Source: Sphingobium herbicidovorans (lineage in GTDB: Bacteria > Pseudomonadota > Alphaproteobacteria > Sphingomonadales > Sphingomonadaceae). Taken from it: 64,000 nucleotides of DNA. Below are positions 55,735 through 64,000 of the stretch, piece by piece. The stretch is from the NCBI RefSeq assembly GCF_002080435.1, contig NZ_CP020538.1:310001-374000 (forward strand). Reading direction: 5' to 3'. Under the pieces are notes generated by a model. It was not told where the DNA came from. It was given only the letters and a program-made list of their open reading frames with translations, and did no database searches. The position numbers and the translations under genes are program-made. Every line of letters starts with the position of its first letter. The stretch's first letter is position 1.

Positions 55735-57153
55735 ATGACGGTGGTATCCATGAGCCATGGCGAGCTTACACGCTTCGATACGCTACTACGGGTTGAACGT
55801 CGCGAGTTGCGAGCCGAGGATGCAGCGACGCTGCTCGGATTGTCCCGGCGGCAGGTTTATCGGTTGCTGATACGCATGCGTGCAGACGGTGCGCCAGGCC
55901 TGGTTTCGCGTCGTCGCGGGCGCCGTAGCAACCGTTGGCTTGGCGATAGCTTTCGCAACCATGCGATTGCGTTGGTCCGGGAGCATTATCATGATTTCGG
56001 GCCGACGCTGGCCGCCGAGTATCTGGCGGAGCGCCATGATGTGCATATTTCCCGTGAGACGCTGCGCAAGCTGATGATCGAGGCGGGGTTGTGGAAGGAT
56101 CGAGCAGCGCGTCGCCCGCGCCCATATCAGCCGCGTTACCGGCGGGATTGCCGCGGCGAACTGGTCCAGATCGACGGTTCGAAGCATTGGTGGTTCGAGG
56201 ATCGCGGCCCGCAATGCACCCTGCTCGTCTATATCGACGATGCGACCAGTGAGTTGATGCATCTCCAGATGGTCGAGAGCGAGAGTACCTTTTCCTACAT
56301 GGAAGCAACGCGCGCCTATATCGAGCGGCACGGCAAGCCGGTGGCTTTCTACTCCGACCAGCACAGCGTGTTCCGCAATTCCCGCGCCAGCGCGGCGCGC
56401 GGCGATGGCATGACGCATTTCGGCCGCGCGCTTGATGCGCTGAACATCGAGATCATCTGCGCCAACTCGCCGCAGGCCAAAGGCCGGGTTGAGCGGGCCA
56501 ATGGCACGCTGCAGGACCGGCTGGTCAAGGCGATGCGGCTGGAGGGCATATCGTCGATTGGAGAAGCGAACGCTTTTCTGCCGAGCTATATGGTTCGCCA
56601 CAATGCGCGCTTCGCTCGTCCTGCTTTCGACAGTCGTGATCTCCACCGTCCGCTTGCCCCGCATGACGATCTGCACGCGATCATGGTGTGGCGCGAACAG
56701 CGGACAGTCACGGCGGCGCTAACGCTCCATTACAACAAGACGATGTTCATCCTGGAACCGACCGAAATCGCGAGGGAGCTGGTGCGCAAGCGGGTGCTGG
56801 TGTGCGAATATCCCGATGGCCGGCTGGAGATCCAGCATGAGGGCCATGTGTTGCCCTATCGCCAGTTCGACAAGATGCGTCAGGTGAAGCAGCCCGCGAT
56901 CGTGGACAACCGCCATCTCGACGCGGCCTTGCTGCTGGCGAAGCAGATCCAGGCGATCGCCCCGCATCATCGGCAGCGCAACAATAATGCCCCTACCCGC
57001 CGCGACCAGCCCACGCACCTGTTCCCCGAACCGGAGGCAACTGTGAAGATCGATGGGCGCCGGTTGGGCGGGACTAAGCTCAAACGCGGTCCCCGGCTCA
57101 GCCAGGCGGAGTTACGGGCGCGCGGCACACTGGAATTTGTGAAGGCGCGCTGA
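55735..57153 (+). CDS. DDE transposase, ISNCY/IS1202-like
   Basis: 472 aa from ATG 55735 (AGGGAG upstream). N-terminal helix-turn-helix (AEDAATLLGLSRRQVYRLLIRM), a second DNA-binding helical region, then an integrase-type core with Asp147 (QIDGSKHWWF), Asp208 (FYSDQHSVF) and Glu253 (KGRVERANGTLQ), then a C-terminal basic segment. Nothing is truncated and the catalytic triad is complete, so the IS may be active. Confidence 0.9.
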   Translation: MTVVSMSHGELTRFDTLLRVERRELRAEDAATLLGLSRRQVYRLLIRMRADGAPGLVSRRRGRRSNRWLGDSFRNHAIALVREHYHDFGPTLAAEYLAERHDVHISRETLRKLMIEAGLWKDRAARRPRPYQPRYRRDCRGELVQIDGSKHWWFEDRGPQCTLLVYIDDATSELMHLQMVESESTFSYMEATRAYIERHGKPVAFYSDQHSVFRNSRASAARGDGMTHFGRALDALNIEIICANSPQAKGRVERANGTLQDRLVKAMRLEGISSIGEANAFLPSYMVRHNARFARPAFDSRDLHRPLAPHDDLHAIMVWREQRTVTAALTLHYNKTMFILEPTEIARELVRKRVLVCEYPDGRLEIQHEGHVLPYRQFDKMRQVKQPAIVDNRHLDAALLLAKQIQAIAPHHRQRNNNAPTRRDQPTHLFPEPEATVKIDGRRLGGTKLKRGPRLSQAELRARGTLEFVKAR

Positions 57154-57287
57154 CCTGGTTGACCGGCGCTGACCGAGCCCGCTGCCTGCGCAGCGGGTCC
57201 ATGCCCCTCCCCCAAATGTCACGCCATCAGCAGGGTCTGCGCTGCGCTATCCCGAGGGCTCCACGCAGCCCCTGCTGGCCTCAATCG

Positions 57288-57325
57288 GTGACATCTCTAA
57301 TTTGCGGAAATTGTGACTTCTCTAA
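57288..57325. repeat. Right terminal inverted repeat of the IS
   Basis: GTGACATCTCTAATTTGC (57288-57305) is the exact complement of the left inner repeat; GTGACTTCTCTAA (57313-57325) is the outer copy. Spacing between inner and outer boxes is two bases longer than on the left. Confidence 0.8.
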
Positions 57326-57354
57326 CCGGCAGGAACACATAGATCAGGACGCCC

Positions 57355-58155
57355 ATGACCTCCAATGCCAAGGCAAACCCCGCCGACATCATGCCGCTGG
57401 TTAACGTCATGGCCCGTTTGCGCGACCCGGATACCGGATGCCCTTGGGATATCCGACAGGACTTCGCCAGCATCGCACCCTATACGATAGAAGAAGCCTA
57501 TGAAGTCGCCGACGCGATAGAGCGTAACGATATGCCAGCGCTCAAGGATGAGTTGGGCGATCTGTTGCTCCAGGTCGCCTTCCATAGCCGGATGGCCGAA
57601 CAAGCGGGCCAGTTCACGATTCAGGACGTCATCGACGGCGTCACCGAAAAGATGATCCGCCGCCACCCGCACATTTTCGGCGACGGCATTTCTCGCGAGC
57701 ATGGGCACGCGCAATGGGAATCGATCAAGGCGGCTGAACGCGCCGAACGCGACACCGACGGCAGCGCCCTTGCAGGCGTCGCAAAGGCTCTACCCGCCCT
57801 GCTCCGTGCTGAAAAAATCCAGAAGCGCGCGGCCCGGACAGGCTTCGATTGGCCCGACACACGGGGTGTGATCGCGAAGATCGAGGAAGATTTGCAGGAG
57901 GTCCACGACGCCGCGTCTCCGGAAGACCATCATGAAGAAATCGGCGACCTGCTGTTTGCCGTCGTCAATCTGGCCCGCCACCTGAAGGTCGATGCGGAAA
58001 CCGCCCTGCGTTCGGCCAATGCCAAGTTCGAAGCGCGCTTTCGCATCATGGAGGATATCGCCGGGGAAAAGTTTAATGCTCTGTCGCTGGATGAGAAAGA
58101 ACAGCTTTGGCAGCGCGCCAAGCACCGCCTCCTCCAGCAACGTCCGGTCAGCTAA
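57355..58155 (+). CDS. mazG: Nucleoside triphosphate pyrophosphohydrolase MazG
   Basis: Hydrolyses (d)NTPs to monophosphates; in E. coli it also lowers ppGpp. 266 aa with two MazG domains: first CPWDIRQDFASIAPYTIEEAYEVADAI and DELGDLLLQVAFHSRMAE with the EExxE/ExxD metal ligands, second IEEDLQEVHDAAS and HHEEIGDLLFAVVNLARHL. The IS upstream ends 29 bp before the ATG, leaving AGGA as the ribosome site but almost no native promoter; it may be read from an IS-derived or distant promoter. Convergent with hflX, overlapping by 4 bases. Confidence 0.94.
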   Translation: MTSNAKANPADIMPLVNVMARLRDPDTGCPWDIRQDFASIAPYTIEEAYEVADAIERNDMPALKDELGDLLLQVAFHSRMAEQAGQFTIQDVIDGVTEKMIRRHPHIFGDGISREHGHAQWESIKAAERAERDTDGSALAGVAKALPALLRAEKIQKRAARTGFDWPDTRGVIAKIEEDLQEVHDAASPEDHHEEIGDLLFAVVNLARHLKVDAETALRSANAKFEARFRIMEDIAGEKFNALSLDEKEQLWQRAKHRLLQQRPVS

Positions 58156-59486
58156 TCATCGGCTCGTTTCCGGAACCGGGCCAGCGCTGACTCCGACAGC
58201 CGAACATCGACGACCATATCGCCCTCTGCGGCGTGGCTCCCGATCACCTCGCCATGTTCATGCAGCCATGCAAGAGCCGCTCCATCCGACAGCGACACAT
58301 GAAGTTGATGCACCTGCGCTCCGGCGGTCAACCGGCTGCTGATCTTGCGCTGCAGGTCGTCCACCCCTTCGCCGGTGAGGGCCGAGAGAATCACGACGTC
58401 ATCGCGTCGGGCAGCCATTTCCCTCACCAGGGCAGCCGCATCATCATCCAGCAGATCGAGCTTGTTCCACGCCTCGATAATCGGCGGAGGTTCGACGGCA
58501 TCTTCCCCGCCTTCGAGTGCGCCCTCACCTGCCAGGCCAAGTTCGCTCAATACGTCGATCACATCATCCCTCTGCGCATCGCTGTCGGGATGTGCGATGT
58601 CGCGAACATGGATAATGAGGTCGGCGGACAGCACTTCCTCCAATGTCGCCCGGAATGCGGCGATCAGCTGAGTCGGCAGGTCGGACACAAACCCCACGGT
58701 GTCGGAAAGGATCGCCTTGTCCAATCCAGGCAGCGCGATCTGCCGCATCGTCGGATCGAGCGTGGCGAACAGCAGATCCTCCGCCATCACATGCGCGCCC
58801 GTCATCCGGTTAAAGAGGGTTGATTTGCCGGCGTTGGTGTAGCCCACCAATGCGATCACCGGCCAAGGCGCGCGTTGCCGCCGCGCCCGATGCAGGCTCC
58901 GCGTGCGCGTGACCTGATCCAGCTCGCGACGAATCTTCGCCATCCGGTCGCGGATCATGCGACGGTCCGCTTCGATCTGGGTCTCGCCCGGCCCGCCCAG
59001 AAAGCCAAAACCGCCCCGCTGCCGTTCCAGGTGGGTCCAACTGCGGACCAGCCGCCCTGCCTGATAATCCAGATGGGCCAATTCGACCTGAAGCCGTCCC
59101 TCATTGGTGGCTGCACGCTCGCCGAAAATTTCCAGGATGAGGCCCGTCCGGTCGATCACCTTGGCTTCGGTCGCCTTTTCCAGATTGCTCTGCTGAACAG
59201 GACTGAGGGCATTGTCGACAATGACCAATTCCGCTTGCTCGGCCCGCGCCAGGGTGGCGATCTGGTCAACCTGACCGCTGCCGAACAGCGTCGCGGGCTT
59301 GCGATCACGTACGCGGAATGCTTGCGCCGCGCGCACATCGATGCCGATCGCCAGCGCAAGGCCCTTGGCCTCTTCAAGTCGGGCGTCGCTGTCGCGGCGC
59401 TCCATACCATGCGTTTCGGCGCGCACGACGACGGCGCGCGCGCCGCGCGATACCTCATCATCAGAATCGCGATTGAATACCGCCAT
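58152..59486 (-). CDS. hflX: Ribosome-associated GTPase HflX
   Basis: 444 aa GTPase that splits stalled or heat-damaged ribosomes. N-terminal HflX domain (FGSGQVDQIA, IVDNALSPVQQSNLE, DRTGLILEIFGERAATNEGRLQVELA), linker helices with GGFGFLGGPGETQIEADRR, then the GTPase: G1 GYTNAGKSTLFN, G3 SDTVGFVSDLP, G4 NKLDLLD. Located 65 bp downstream of hfq, as in the conserved hfq-hflX pair. Confidence 0.95.
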   Translation of the reverse strand: MAVFNRDSDDEVSRGARAVVVRAETHGMERRDSDARLEEAKGLALAIGIDVRAAQAFRVRDRKPATLFGSGQVDQIATLARAEQAELVIVDNALSPVQQSNLEKATEAKVIDRTGLILEIFGERAATNEGRLQVELAHLDYQAGRLVRSWTHLERQRGGFGFLGGPGETQIEADRRMIRDRMAKIRRELDQVTRTRSLHRARRQRAPWPVIALVGYTNAGKSTLFNRMTGAHVMAEDLLFATLDPTMRQIALPGLDKAILSDTVGFVSDLPTQLIAAFRATLEEVLSADLIIHVRDIAHPDSDAQRDDVIDVLSELGLAGEGALEGGEDAVEPPPIIEAWNKLDLLDDDAAALVREMAARRDDVVILSALTGEGVDDLQRKISSRLTAGAQVHQLHVSLSDGAALAWLHEHGEVIGSHAAEGDMVVDVRLSESALARFRKRADD

Positions 59487-59551
59487 GAGCGCTTAACGCA
59501 TCAGACGCCGGCCCGCTTCATCAGAAGGCAAGCCGAACGAGCAGGAACGGG

Positions 59552-60034
59552 TCAATCCTCGCCCTCGCCTTCGCCGCTCAGGTCGAGCGCGTGGAGGGGC
59601 TGAACCGTCGAGATAGCGTGCTTGTAGACGAGCTGAACCATGCCGTCGCGTTCCAGCAGCATGCAGAACAGGTCGAACGCAGCGATCTCCCCTTGCAGCA
59701 TCACGCCGTTCACCAGGAACATCGTCACGGGGCTGCCCGACTTGCGAACGGCGCTCAGGAAAATCTCCTGCAGCAACTTCGGTTTCCCGTTGCCGTCGCT
59801 CGCCTTACGCAGATCGGTCAGGTCCATGGACTGCGCGGGCATGACGGTAGAGATGGCATGCTTGTATACCAGCTGCGACTGACCATCGCGCCGCAACAGG
59901 ACGGAGAAGTTGTCAAACCAGGTGATGATGCCCTGCAGCTTCACGCCCTTGACCAGGAACATGGTCACCGGAGTTTTGCTCTTGCGCAGATTGTTCAGGA
60001 ATATGTCCTGAAGATTATTGAGTTTTTCTGCCAT
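59552..60034 (-). CDS. hfq: RNA chaperone Hfq with two tandem Sm domains
   Basis: 160 aa, twice the usual length: two Hfq domains offset by exactly 80 residues ([10 protein letters not shown] at 26-35 and [10 protein letters not shown] at 106-115; YKHAISTV at 57-64 and 137-144). Hfq matches small RNAs with mRNAs. Proximal-face residues (Gln9/89, Lys58-His59, Lys138-His139) are kept in both. Faces differ: E. coli Lys31 is Lys32 in the first but Met112 in the second, and the rim pattern RKSK becomes RKSG. Three such chains could form one six-domain ring (inference). The tail is acidic (GEGEGED). Gene order ntrX-hfq-hflX is standard. Confidence 0.95.
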   Translation of the reverse strand: MAEKLNNLQDIFLNNLRKSKTPVTMFLVKGVKLQGIITWFDNFSVLLRRDGQSQLVYKHAISTVMPAQSMDLTDLRKASDGNGKPKLLQEIFLSAVRKSGSPVTMFLVNGVMLQGEIAAFDLFCMLLERDGMVQLVYKHAISTVQPLHALDLSGEGEGED

Positions 60035-60184
60035 GGTCTTCGCCTTATTGGCGGGACGTTACCCGCTCTCGCACCCCTGGGCAGGGTGTCTTGCCTGCTC
60101 CCGCCTGCCGGAAGCGATAGAGAAGTTACCGCAATTGCGAAGGGCCGTCCATTCCCCAGATGCGGTATTGCTTCACCAACTTGG

Positions 60185-61558
60185 TCAGCTATCCTTTCCG
60201 TCGGTAATGCCCAGCAGCTTGAGCTTGCGATGTAGCGCTGACCGCTCCATCCCGATGAAGGTCGCCGTCCGCGAAATATTCCCTGAAAAGCGCCTGATCT
60301 GGATGCGCAGATATTCGCGTTCGAAACTCTCCCTCGCCTCGCGCAGCGGGGCGCCCATGATGGCGGACTGACCCATTCCCTCGCCGGAACCGTTGCTGGT
60401 CAGTTCGCTGGGCAGCATGTCCAGTTCGATCCGTCCGATCCGCTCGCCGGGCGCCAGAATCATCGTCCGTTCGATGACGTTGCGCAACTGACGAACATTG
60501 CCGGGCCACTCATTGGCCTGAAGGGCAGCCATGGCGTCACTTGCGATTTCGGGCGATGGCACGCGGCGGTCGGCGGCAAAACGCGCCAGATAATGTTCGA
60601 CCAGCGGCGGAATGTCATCGCGCCGTTCCGACAGTGGCGGGATTATGAGCGGCACGACATTGAGACGATAGAACAGGTCCTCGCGGAACCGGCGTTCTTC
60701 GATCTCAACGCTCAGGTCGCGCGCGGTGGAGGAGATTACGCGCACATCCACCTTGACCTGCCGTTGTCCGCTAACGCGCGTAAAGCTCTGGTCTGTCAGG
60801 ACGCGCAATATCTTGCCCTGCGTGGTCAGCGGCATGTCGGCTATTTCGTCCAGGTACAGCGTGCCGCCGTGCGCCTGCTCAAGATAGCCGGGGCGGACGA
60901 GTCCGCTGGGGTCCTCCACGCCAAACAACTCCTCTTCGACGCGGTCGGGGTCCATGCGCGCGGCGGCGACTATGATGAAGGGGGCATCGGCCCTGCCGCT
61001 CCAGCTATGGAGCATTCGCGCTGCTATTTCCTTGCCCACGCCGGCAGGGCCAGAAATCAGAACCCTGCTTCCCGTTCCTGCCACCTTCTTGATCGTCGCC
61101 CGGACGGCATTGATGGCGGTCGACGTTCCGGTAAGTTCGTCATCTTGGCCAAAACGGGCGCGCAACACCTGGTTTTCGCGCCGCAGCCTTTCCGTCTCGG
61201 TCGCACGAGAAACGAGGTGCAACAGGCGGTCCGCCTCGAACGGCTTTTCGATAAAGTCCGCCGCGCCCTTGCGAATTGCAGCTACGGCCGTGTCGATATT
61301 GCCATGGCCCGAAATCATCAGCACCGGAATGGTGGCGTCGCGCCGCTTGATCTCGTCGAGCAGTTCCAGCCCATCGAGCCTAGATCCCTGCAACCACACG
61401 TCCAGCAGGACCAGCGACGGTCGCCGGGCGTCCAACGCTTCGATCGCACTGTCGCTGTTGGCCGCCGTGCGGGTGGAAAAGCCTTCATCCTCAAGCACGC
61501 CCGCGACCAGGTCGCGAATGTCCTCTTCGTCATCGACTACCAGAATATCAAGCGCCAT
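60185..61558 (-). CDS. ntrX: Response regulator NtrX
   Basis: 457 aa: receiver domain with Asp53 (LVLLDVWLQ), AAA+ sigma-54-activator-type domain (GPAGVGKEIAARML, TLYLDEIADMP, GNVRQLRNVIERTM) and a C-terminal Fis-type helix-turn-helix (FSGNISRTATFIGMERSALHRKLK). The GAFTGA loop that contacts sigma-54 is missing: after EELFGVED the sequence goes on as PSGLVRPGYLEQAHGG. This is known for NtrX in several alphaproteobacteria and suggests a sigma-54-independent regulator. Partner kinase NtrY is upstream; the pair responds to nitrogen or redox state. Confidence 0.93.
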   Translation of the reverse strand: MALDILVVDDEEDIRDLVAGVLEDEGFSTRTAANSDSAIEALDARRPSLVLLDVWLQGSRLDGLELLDEIKRRDATIPVLMISGHGNIDTAVAAIRKGAADFIEKPFEADRLLHLVSRATETERLRRENQVLRARFGQDDELTGTSTAINAVRATIKKVAGTGSRVLISGPAGVGKEIAARMLHSWSGRADAPFIIVAAARMDPDRVEEELFGVEDPSGLVRPGYLEQAHGGTLYLDEIADMPLTTQGKILRVLTDQSFTRVSGQRQVKVDVRVISSTARDLSVEIEERRFREDLFYRLNVVPLIIPPLSERRDDIPPLVEHYLARFAADRRVPSPEIASDAMAALQANEWPGNVRQLRNVIERTMILAPGERIGRIELDMLPSELTSNGSGEGMGQSAIMGAPLREARESFEREYLRIQIRRFSGNISRTATFIGMERSALHRKLKLLGITDGKDS

Positions 61559-61639
61559 TGGCTGTCACTTTTCCCTTGGGCAAGGCGAGAACCTGCCCCT
61601 CTTCCAATTTTTCCAGCGCGGCCACAGGGAAACGCAACG

Positions 61640-63799
61640 TCACCCTGGTCCCCCGCCGTCCGCATCGTCCAGGCGAATTTCGCCCATATGCTCTTCAACG
61701 ATCTTCTTGACGATGGCGAGCCCCAGGCCGGTCCCCTTGCTGCGCGTCGTCATATAAGGTTCAAGCACCCGCTCCCGTTCCGGCGGCAGGCCGATGCCGT
61801 CGTCCCGGACTTCGATGAGCAGATTGCCATCGTCCTGCCCCAGCGTCATGCTGACATGCCCGCGCGCCCGACCATCGGCAGGTTCAGGCTTCGGCTCGAT
61901 CGCCTCCACCGCATTCTTGACGATATTGGTCAGCGCCTGCCCCAGTTGCCGCCGGTCACATACCAGTTCCATATCGGGGGCTTCATCGCGAAATTCAAAG
62001 CGGATGTCGGAATGCGCAACCTCATGCAGGAACAGCGCGTGGCGAGCGATGTCGGCGACCGCCTCGCGGCGGAATACCGGCTTGGGCATGCGCGCGAAGG
62101 ACGAAAATTCGTCCACTATGCGCCGCAAATCCCCGACCTGACGGATAATCGTCCCGGTGAGCCGCGTGAAGGTGGCCTTGTCGCTAGTGATCTCCTGGGC
62201 ATAGCGCCGCTGCAAGCGTTCGGCGGCTAGCTGGATGGGGGTCAGCGGGTTCTTGATCTCATGCGCGATGCGGCGTGCGACGTCTGACCATGCCGCCCGG
62301 CGCTGATCGGACAATTGCTGTGTGATATCGTCAAAGGTCAGGATGTGCCGCGACGCGTCTTCCGAAACCTTGACTGCCAGCGTCCGAACTTCGCCATTGG
62401 CGCGCGTCTGGACGATGCCGGCCCCCTCTTCCGATGCGATGAGTGCTGCAAGCTCAGGCGAAACAGCCGTCAGCGGCCGTCCGACCGGGTCATCCCCCTC
62501 CCTGACCAGAATGGCGGCGGCGGAACTGTTCAACAGGAGAATGATGCCCTCCCGATCGACAGACAGCACCCCTGCCGAAACGCCTGACAGGATCGCCTCG
62601 ATGAAAGCGCGACGTTCGTCCAACTGGCTGTTTGCCGCCACCAGCGCGCCGGTCTGCGCCTCCAGCCGCTGGGTCATCCGGTTGAAAGCCGAAGCCAGCG
62701 TGCCGATCTCGTCGCGGGCCTGCGGATTGGTGACGCGCGCTGACAGGTCGCCCGCGGTGATCCTCCGCGCCGCCGTCACCAGTTCATTGACCGGTCGGAC
62801 CATCCAGTCGGCAACCGCCAAAGCGATATAGACCGCAATGCCGACGAGCAGCAACGAGCCGACGAACAGCGCCATATTGAACCGCAACTGCAACGCCCGG
62901 GACTGCGCCGCGAATATGTCGTAGTCGGCCAGCACCTTCTGCGCTCGCTCGACATTGCTGAAAGCCGTCGAGCCGGAGTCGCGCGTCGCATACAGATATA
63001 TTTTCGCGCCGGGATAGAGCAGCGTCACGGCTTCGATCTGGTTAGGCTTGGCTGCAACGACGACATTTTCTCCCGTTTCCAGACGCTTGATCGATTCTGC
63101 TGACAGCATCTCGGAAGCTGGCCTGCTGTCAGGATCGACTGTGGCGGCGGTACGAGCGACTCCGTCCTGGCCGACTTCGATGATCGCCGACCGGTTCAGC
63201 TTTCGCGTCACGACCTGATAGATATAGCCTTCTGCAAAGCGCGGACTGGATACTTTCGACTGGGACAGATAGTCCCGCAGATCGCTGGCCATCGTGACGG
63301 TTTCGTCCCCGACCTCTCGCAAATTCTGCTCATAATAACCGCGCGCCAGGTCGCTCGCATTTTGCAGCATCCCCCGCGCGCTGTCGGAAAACCAGAACTG
63401 CACGCCATATTGAAACAGCAGCGACGCGAAGATGACCACCAGAAGCATCGGCACGCTGGCGACAATTGAGAAGATGGCGACCAGCCTGACATGAAGCTGC
63501 CCATCGCTGCCGATCGCCGATTGTGCCGCGCGCCGTTTTGCGACCCGCCGTCCCAGCAGCACGAGCAGTGCGATAGCGGGGACGAGATTGCCGACCAGTA
63601 GCAGGGCGACGATGGGCGGCGTCAACAGGGTGTAGGACTGCCCCTGTCCTGACAGCAGGAAATAGGTGAGGCCCGCTGTGCAAACGAAAAGCAGAAGGGT
63701 GACGGTTTCGACCAGCGGGGCGAGGCGACGCCTAAGGAAAGGCGGAAAATATCTCTTCCATGCCCGGCCTCGCGTGGAGAGAGTCACTGCACCTTCCAT
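61640..63799 (-). CDS. ntrY: Sensor histidine kinase NtrY, C-terminus altered by a frameshift
   Basis: 719 aa as read from ATG 63799 (a start at 63856 has a poorly spaced site). Order: several N-terminal membrane helices with a periplasmic sensor part, HAMP (VADWMVRPVNELVTAARRI), PAS (about residues 370-470), HisKA with RRIAHEIKNPLTPIQLAAERL, and the ATPase domain with NIVKNAVEAI, VRDDGIGLP and TTRSKGTGLGLAIVKKI. The frame stops at 61640 just after DGGG. Adding one G to the run of five (61650-61654) restores a natural ending with TRVTLRFPVAALEKLEEG and a stop at 61548, overlapping the ntrX ATG. So it is a one-base deletion or a sequence error. Confidence 0.9.
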   Translation of the reverse strand: MEGAVTLSTRGRAWKRYFPPFLRRRLAPLVETVTLLLFVCTAGLTYFLLSGQGQSYTLLTPPIVALLLVGNLVPAIALLVLLGRRVAKRRAAQSAIGSDGQLHVRLVAIFSIVASVPMLLVVIFASLLFQYGVQFWFSDSARGMLQNASDLARGYYEQNLREVGDETVTMASDLRDYLSQSKVSSPRFAEGYIYQVVTRKLNRSAIIEVGQDGVARTAATVDPDSRPASEMLSAESIKRLETGENVVVAAKPNQIEAVTLLYPGAKIYLYATRDSGSTAFSNVERAQKVLADYDIFAAQSRALQLRFNMALFVGSLLLVGIAVYIALAVADWMVRPVNELVTAARRITAGDLSARVTNPQARDEIGTLASAFNRMTQRLEAQTGALVAANSQLDERRAFIEAILSGVSAGVLSVDREGIILLLNSSAAAILVREGDDPVGRPLTAVSPELAALIASEEGAGIVQTRANGEVRTLAVKVSEDASRHILTFDDITQQLSDQRRAAWSDVARRIAHEIKNPLTPIQLAAERLQRRYAQEITSDKATFTRLTGTIIRQVGDLRRIVDEFSSFARMPKPVFRREAVADIARHALFLHEVAHSDIRFEFRDEAPDMELVCDRRQLGQALTNIVKNAVEAIEPKPEPADGRARGHVSMTLGQDDGNLLIEVRDDGIGLPPERERVLEPYMTTRSKGTGLGLAIVKKIVEEHMGEIRLDDADGGGPG

Positions 63800-63893
63800 A
63801 GTTGCTTTCTTACAACAACCCCGTGCTTGATCCAACACAGTTATTTGGCTTGCCATTCCCTTTGCCGGACGCCCATGTCGCCTCGTCCCGCAT

Positions 63894-64000
63894 TCATTCC
63901 GCTACCCGCATTTGAAGGGGATCAAGCCCATAGTCGTTCAGTTTTTTCCGCAGCGTATTGCGATTGATGCCCAGCAGGCCCGCTGCGCGAATCTGATTGC
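63894..64000 (-). CDS. ntrC: Nitrogen regulator NtrC, C-terminal end only (cut by window edge)
   Basis: About 34 codons and a stop at 63894 are visible. They encode a Fis-type helix-turn-helix (RAAGLLGINRNTLRKKLNDY) typical of NtrC C-termini, followed by GLDPLQMRVAE. Placement upstream of ntrY on the same strand matches the ntrBC-ntrYX arrangement. The remainder lies outside the window. Confidence 0.85.
   Translation of the reverse strand, partial: NQIRAAGLLGINRNTLRKKLNDYGLDPLQMRVAE

Larger units (their letters stand above)
55661..57325. mobile_element. Insertion sequence with nested terminal repeats (ISNCY/IS1202-like)
   Basis: About 1.66 kb with one transposase gene. Ends are inverted: an 18-bp perfect inner repeat GCAAATTAGAGATGTCAC (55679-55696; complement at 57288-57305) and an outer degenerate copy of the same motif (TTAGAAATGTCAC at 55661; complement GTGACTTCTCTAA ending at 57325). 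I find no target-site duplication at these limits. It lies 36 bp right of the Tn554-type module and ends 29 bp before mazG. IS family is assigned from recollection of the transposase type. Confidence 0.8.

Noticed and set aside
55640..57345. Target-site duplication flanking the IS
   Set aside because: Comparing about 25 bases on either side gave no matching direct repeat.
51518..57354. Composite transposon or defence island
   Set aside because: Only recombinase, TnpC-like and transposase genes are present; there is no cargo, toxin-antitoxin pair or nuclease system.
60593..62230. 545-codon plus-strand open frame opposite ntrX and ntrY
   Set aside because: Spans two real minus-strand genes and has no recognisable motif.
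1..64000. CRISPR array, rRNA operon, replication origin
   Set aside because: No regularly spaced direct repeats, no rRNA sequence and no DnaA-box cluster or parAB/dnaA context noticed.

Overview
The window is a high-GC, gene-dense chromosomal segment of a sphingomonad (Sphingomonadaceae; Sphingobium/Sphingomonas-like, inferred). The evidence is the alphaproteobacterial set ntrC-ntrY-ntrX-hfq-hflX-mazG, a DivL-type pseudo-histidine kinase next to ahcY and tsaE, a double-domain Hfq, the AmgK/MurU cell-wall recycling pair, AddAB instead of RecBCD, and sphingomonad-type REP palindromes.

Layout. 1-5080: propionyl-CoA catabolism (3' part of methylmalonyl-CoA mutase, biotin synthase, biotin-bearing carboxylase subunit) with a small stop-interrupted reading frame and a REP palindrome inside the operon. 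5370-8050: MFS carrier coupled to alanine racemase. 8112-11015: polyhydroxyalkanoate cluster (thiolase and PhaC-like synthase/hydrolase, divergent from the regulator phaR). 11098-15166: archaeal/eukaryotic-type prolyl-tRNA synthetase, the HslVU protease, a small Cys protein and an entericidin-like lipoprotein. 15302-24619: tRNA-Val, S9 peptidase, asd, a DUF2238 membrane protein, an alpha/beta hydrolase, AMP nucleosidase, peroxiredoxin, YqgE/AlgH and ahcY with a palindromic operator candidate. 24764-35992: a tightly overlapping run divL-tsaE-amgK-murU-addB-addA-trxA. 36075-43534: IMPase-family phosphatase, argJ, secA, a DUF983 protein, a small protein, tRNA-Ser and a lytic transglycosylase. 43649-51517: D,D-carboxypeptidase, tmk, holB, metG, tatD, a metallo-beta-lactamase-fold hydrolase, an aspartyl protease and a second MFS carrier, mostly with 4-bp start/stop overlaps.

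51542-57325 is the accessory island: a Tn554-type transposition module (two tyrosine recombinases plus a TnpC-like protein, no cargo) followed within about 40 bp by a complete DDE insertion sequence that ends 30 bp before mazG. 57355-64000 returns to the core cluster mazG, then (minus strand) hflX, tandem-domain hfq, ntrX, ntrY (apparent 1-base frameshift near its 3' end) and the 3' end of ntrC.

I see no CRISPR array, rRNA gene, prophage or classical defence island. The points I consider most worth following are the tandem Hfq with unequal RNA-binding faces, the tyrosine-for-histidine DivL kinase, the cargo-less Tn554-like module with candidate ends, the ntrY frameshift, and the ahcY leader palindrome.
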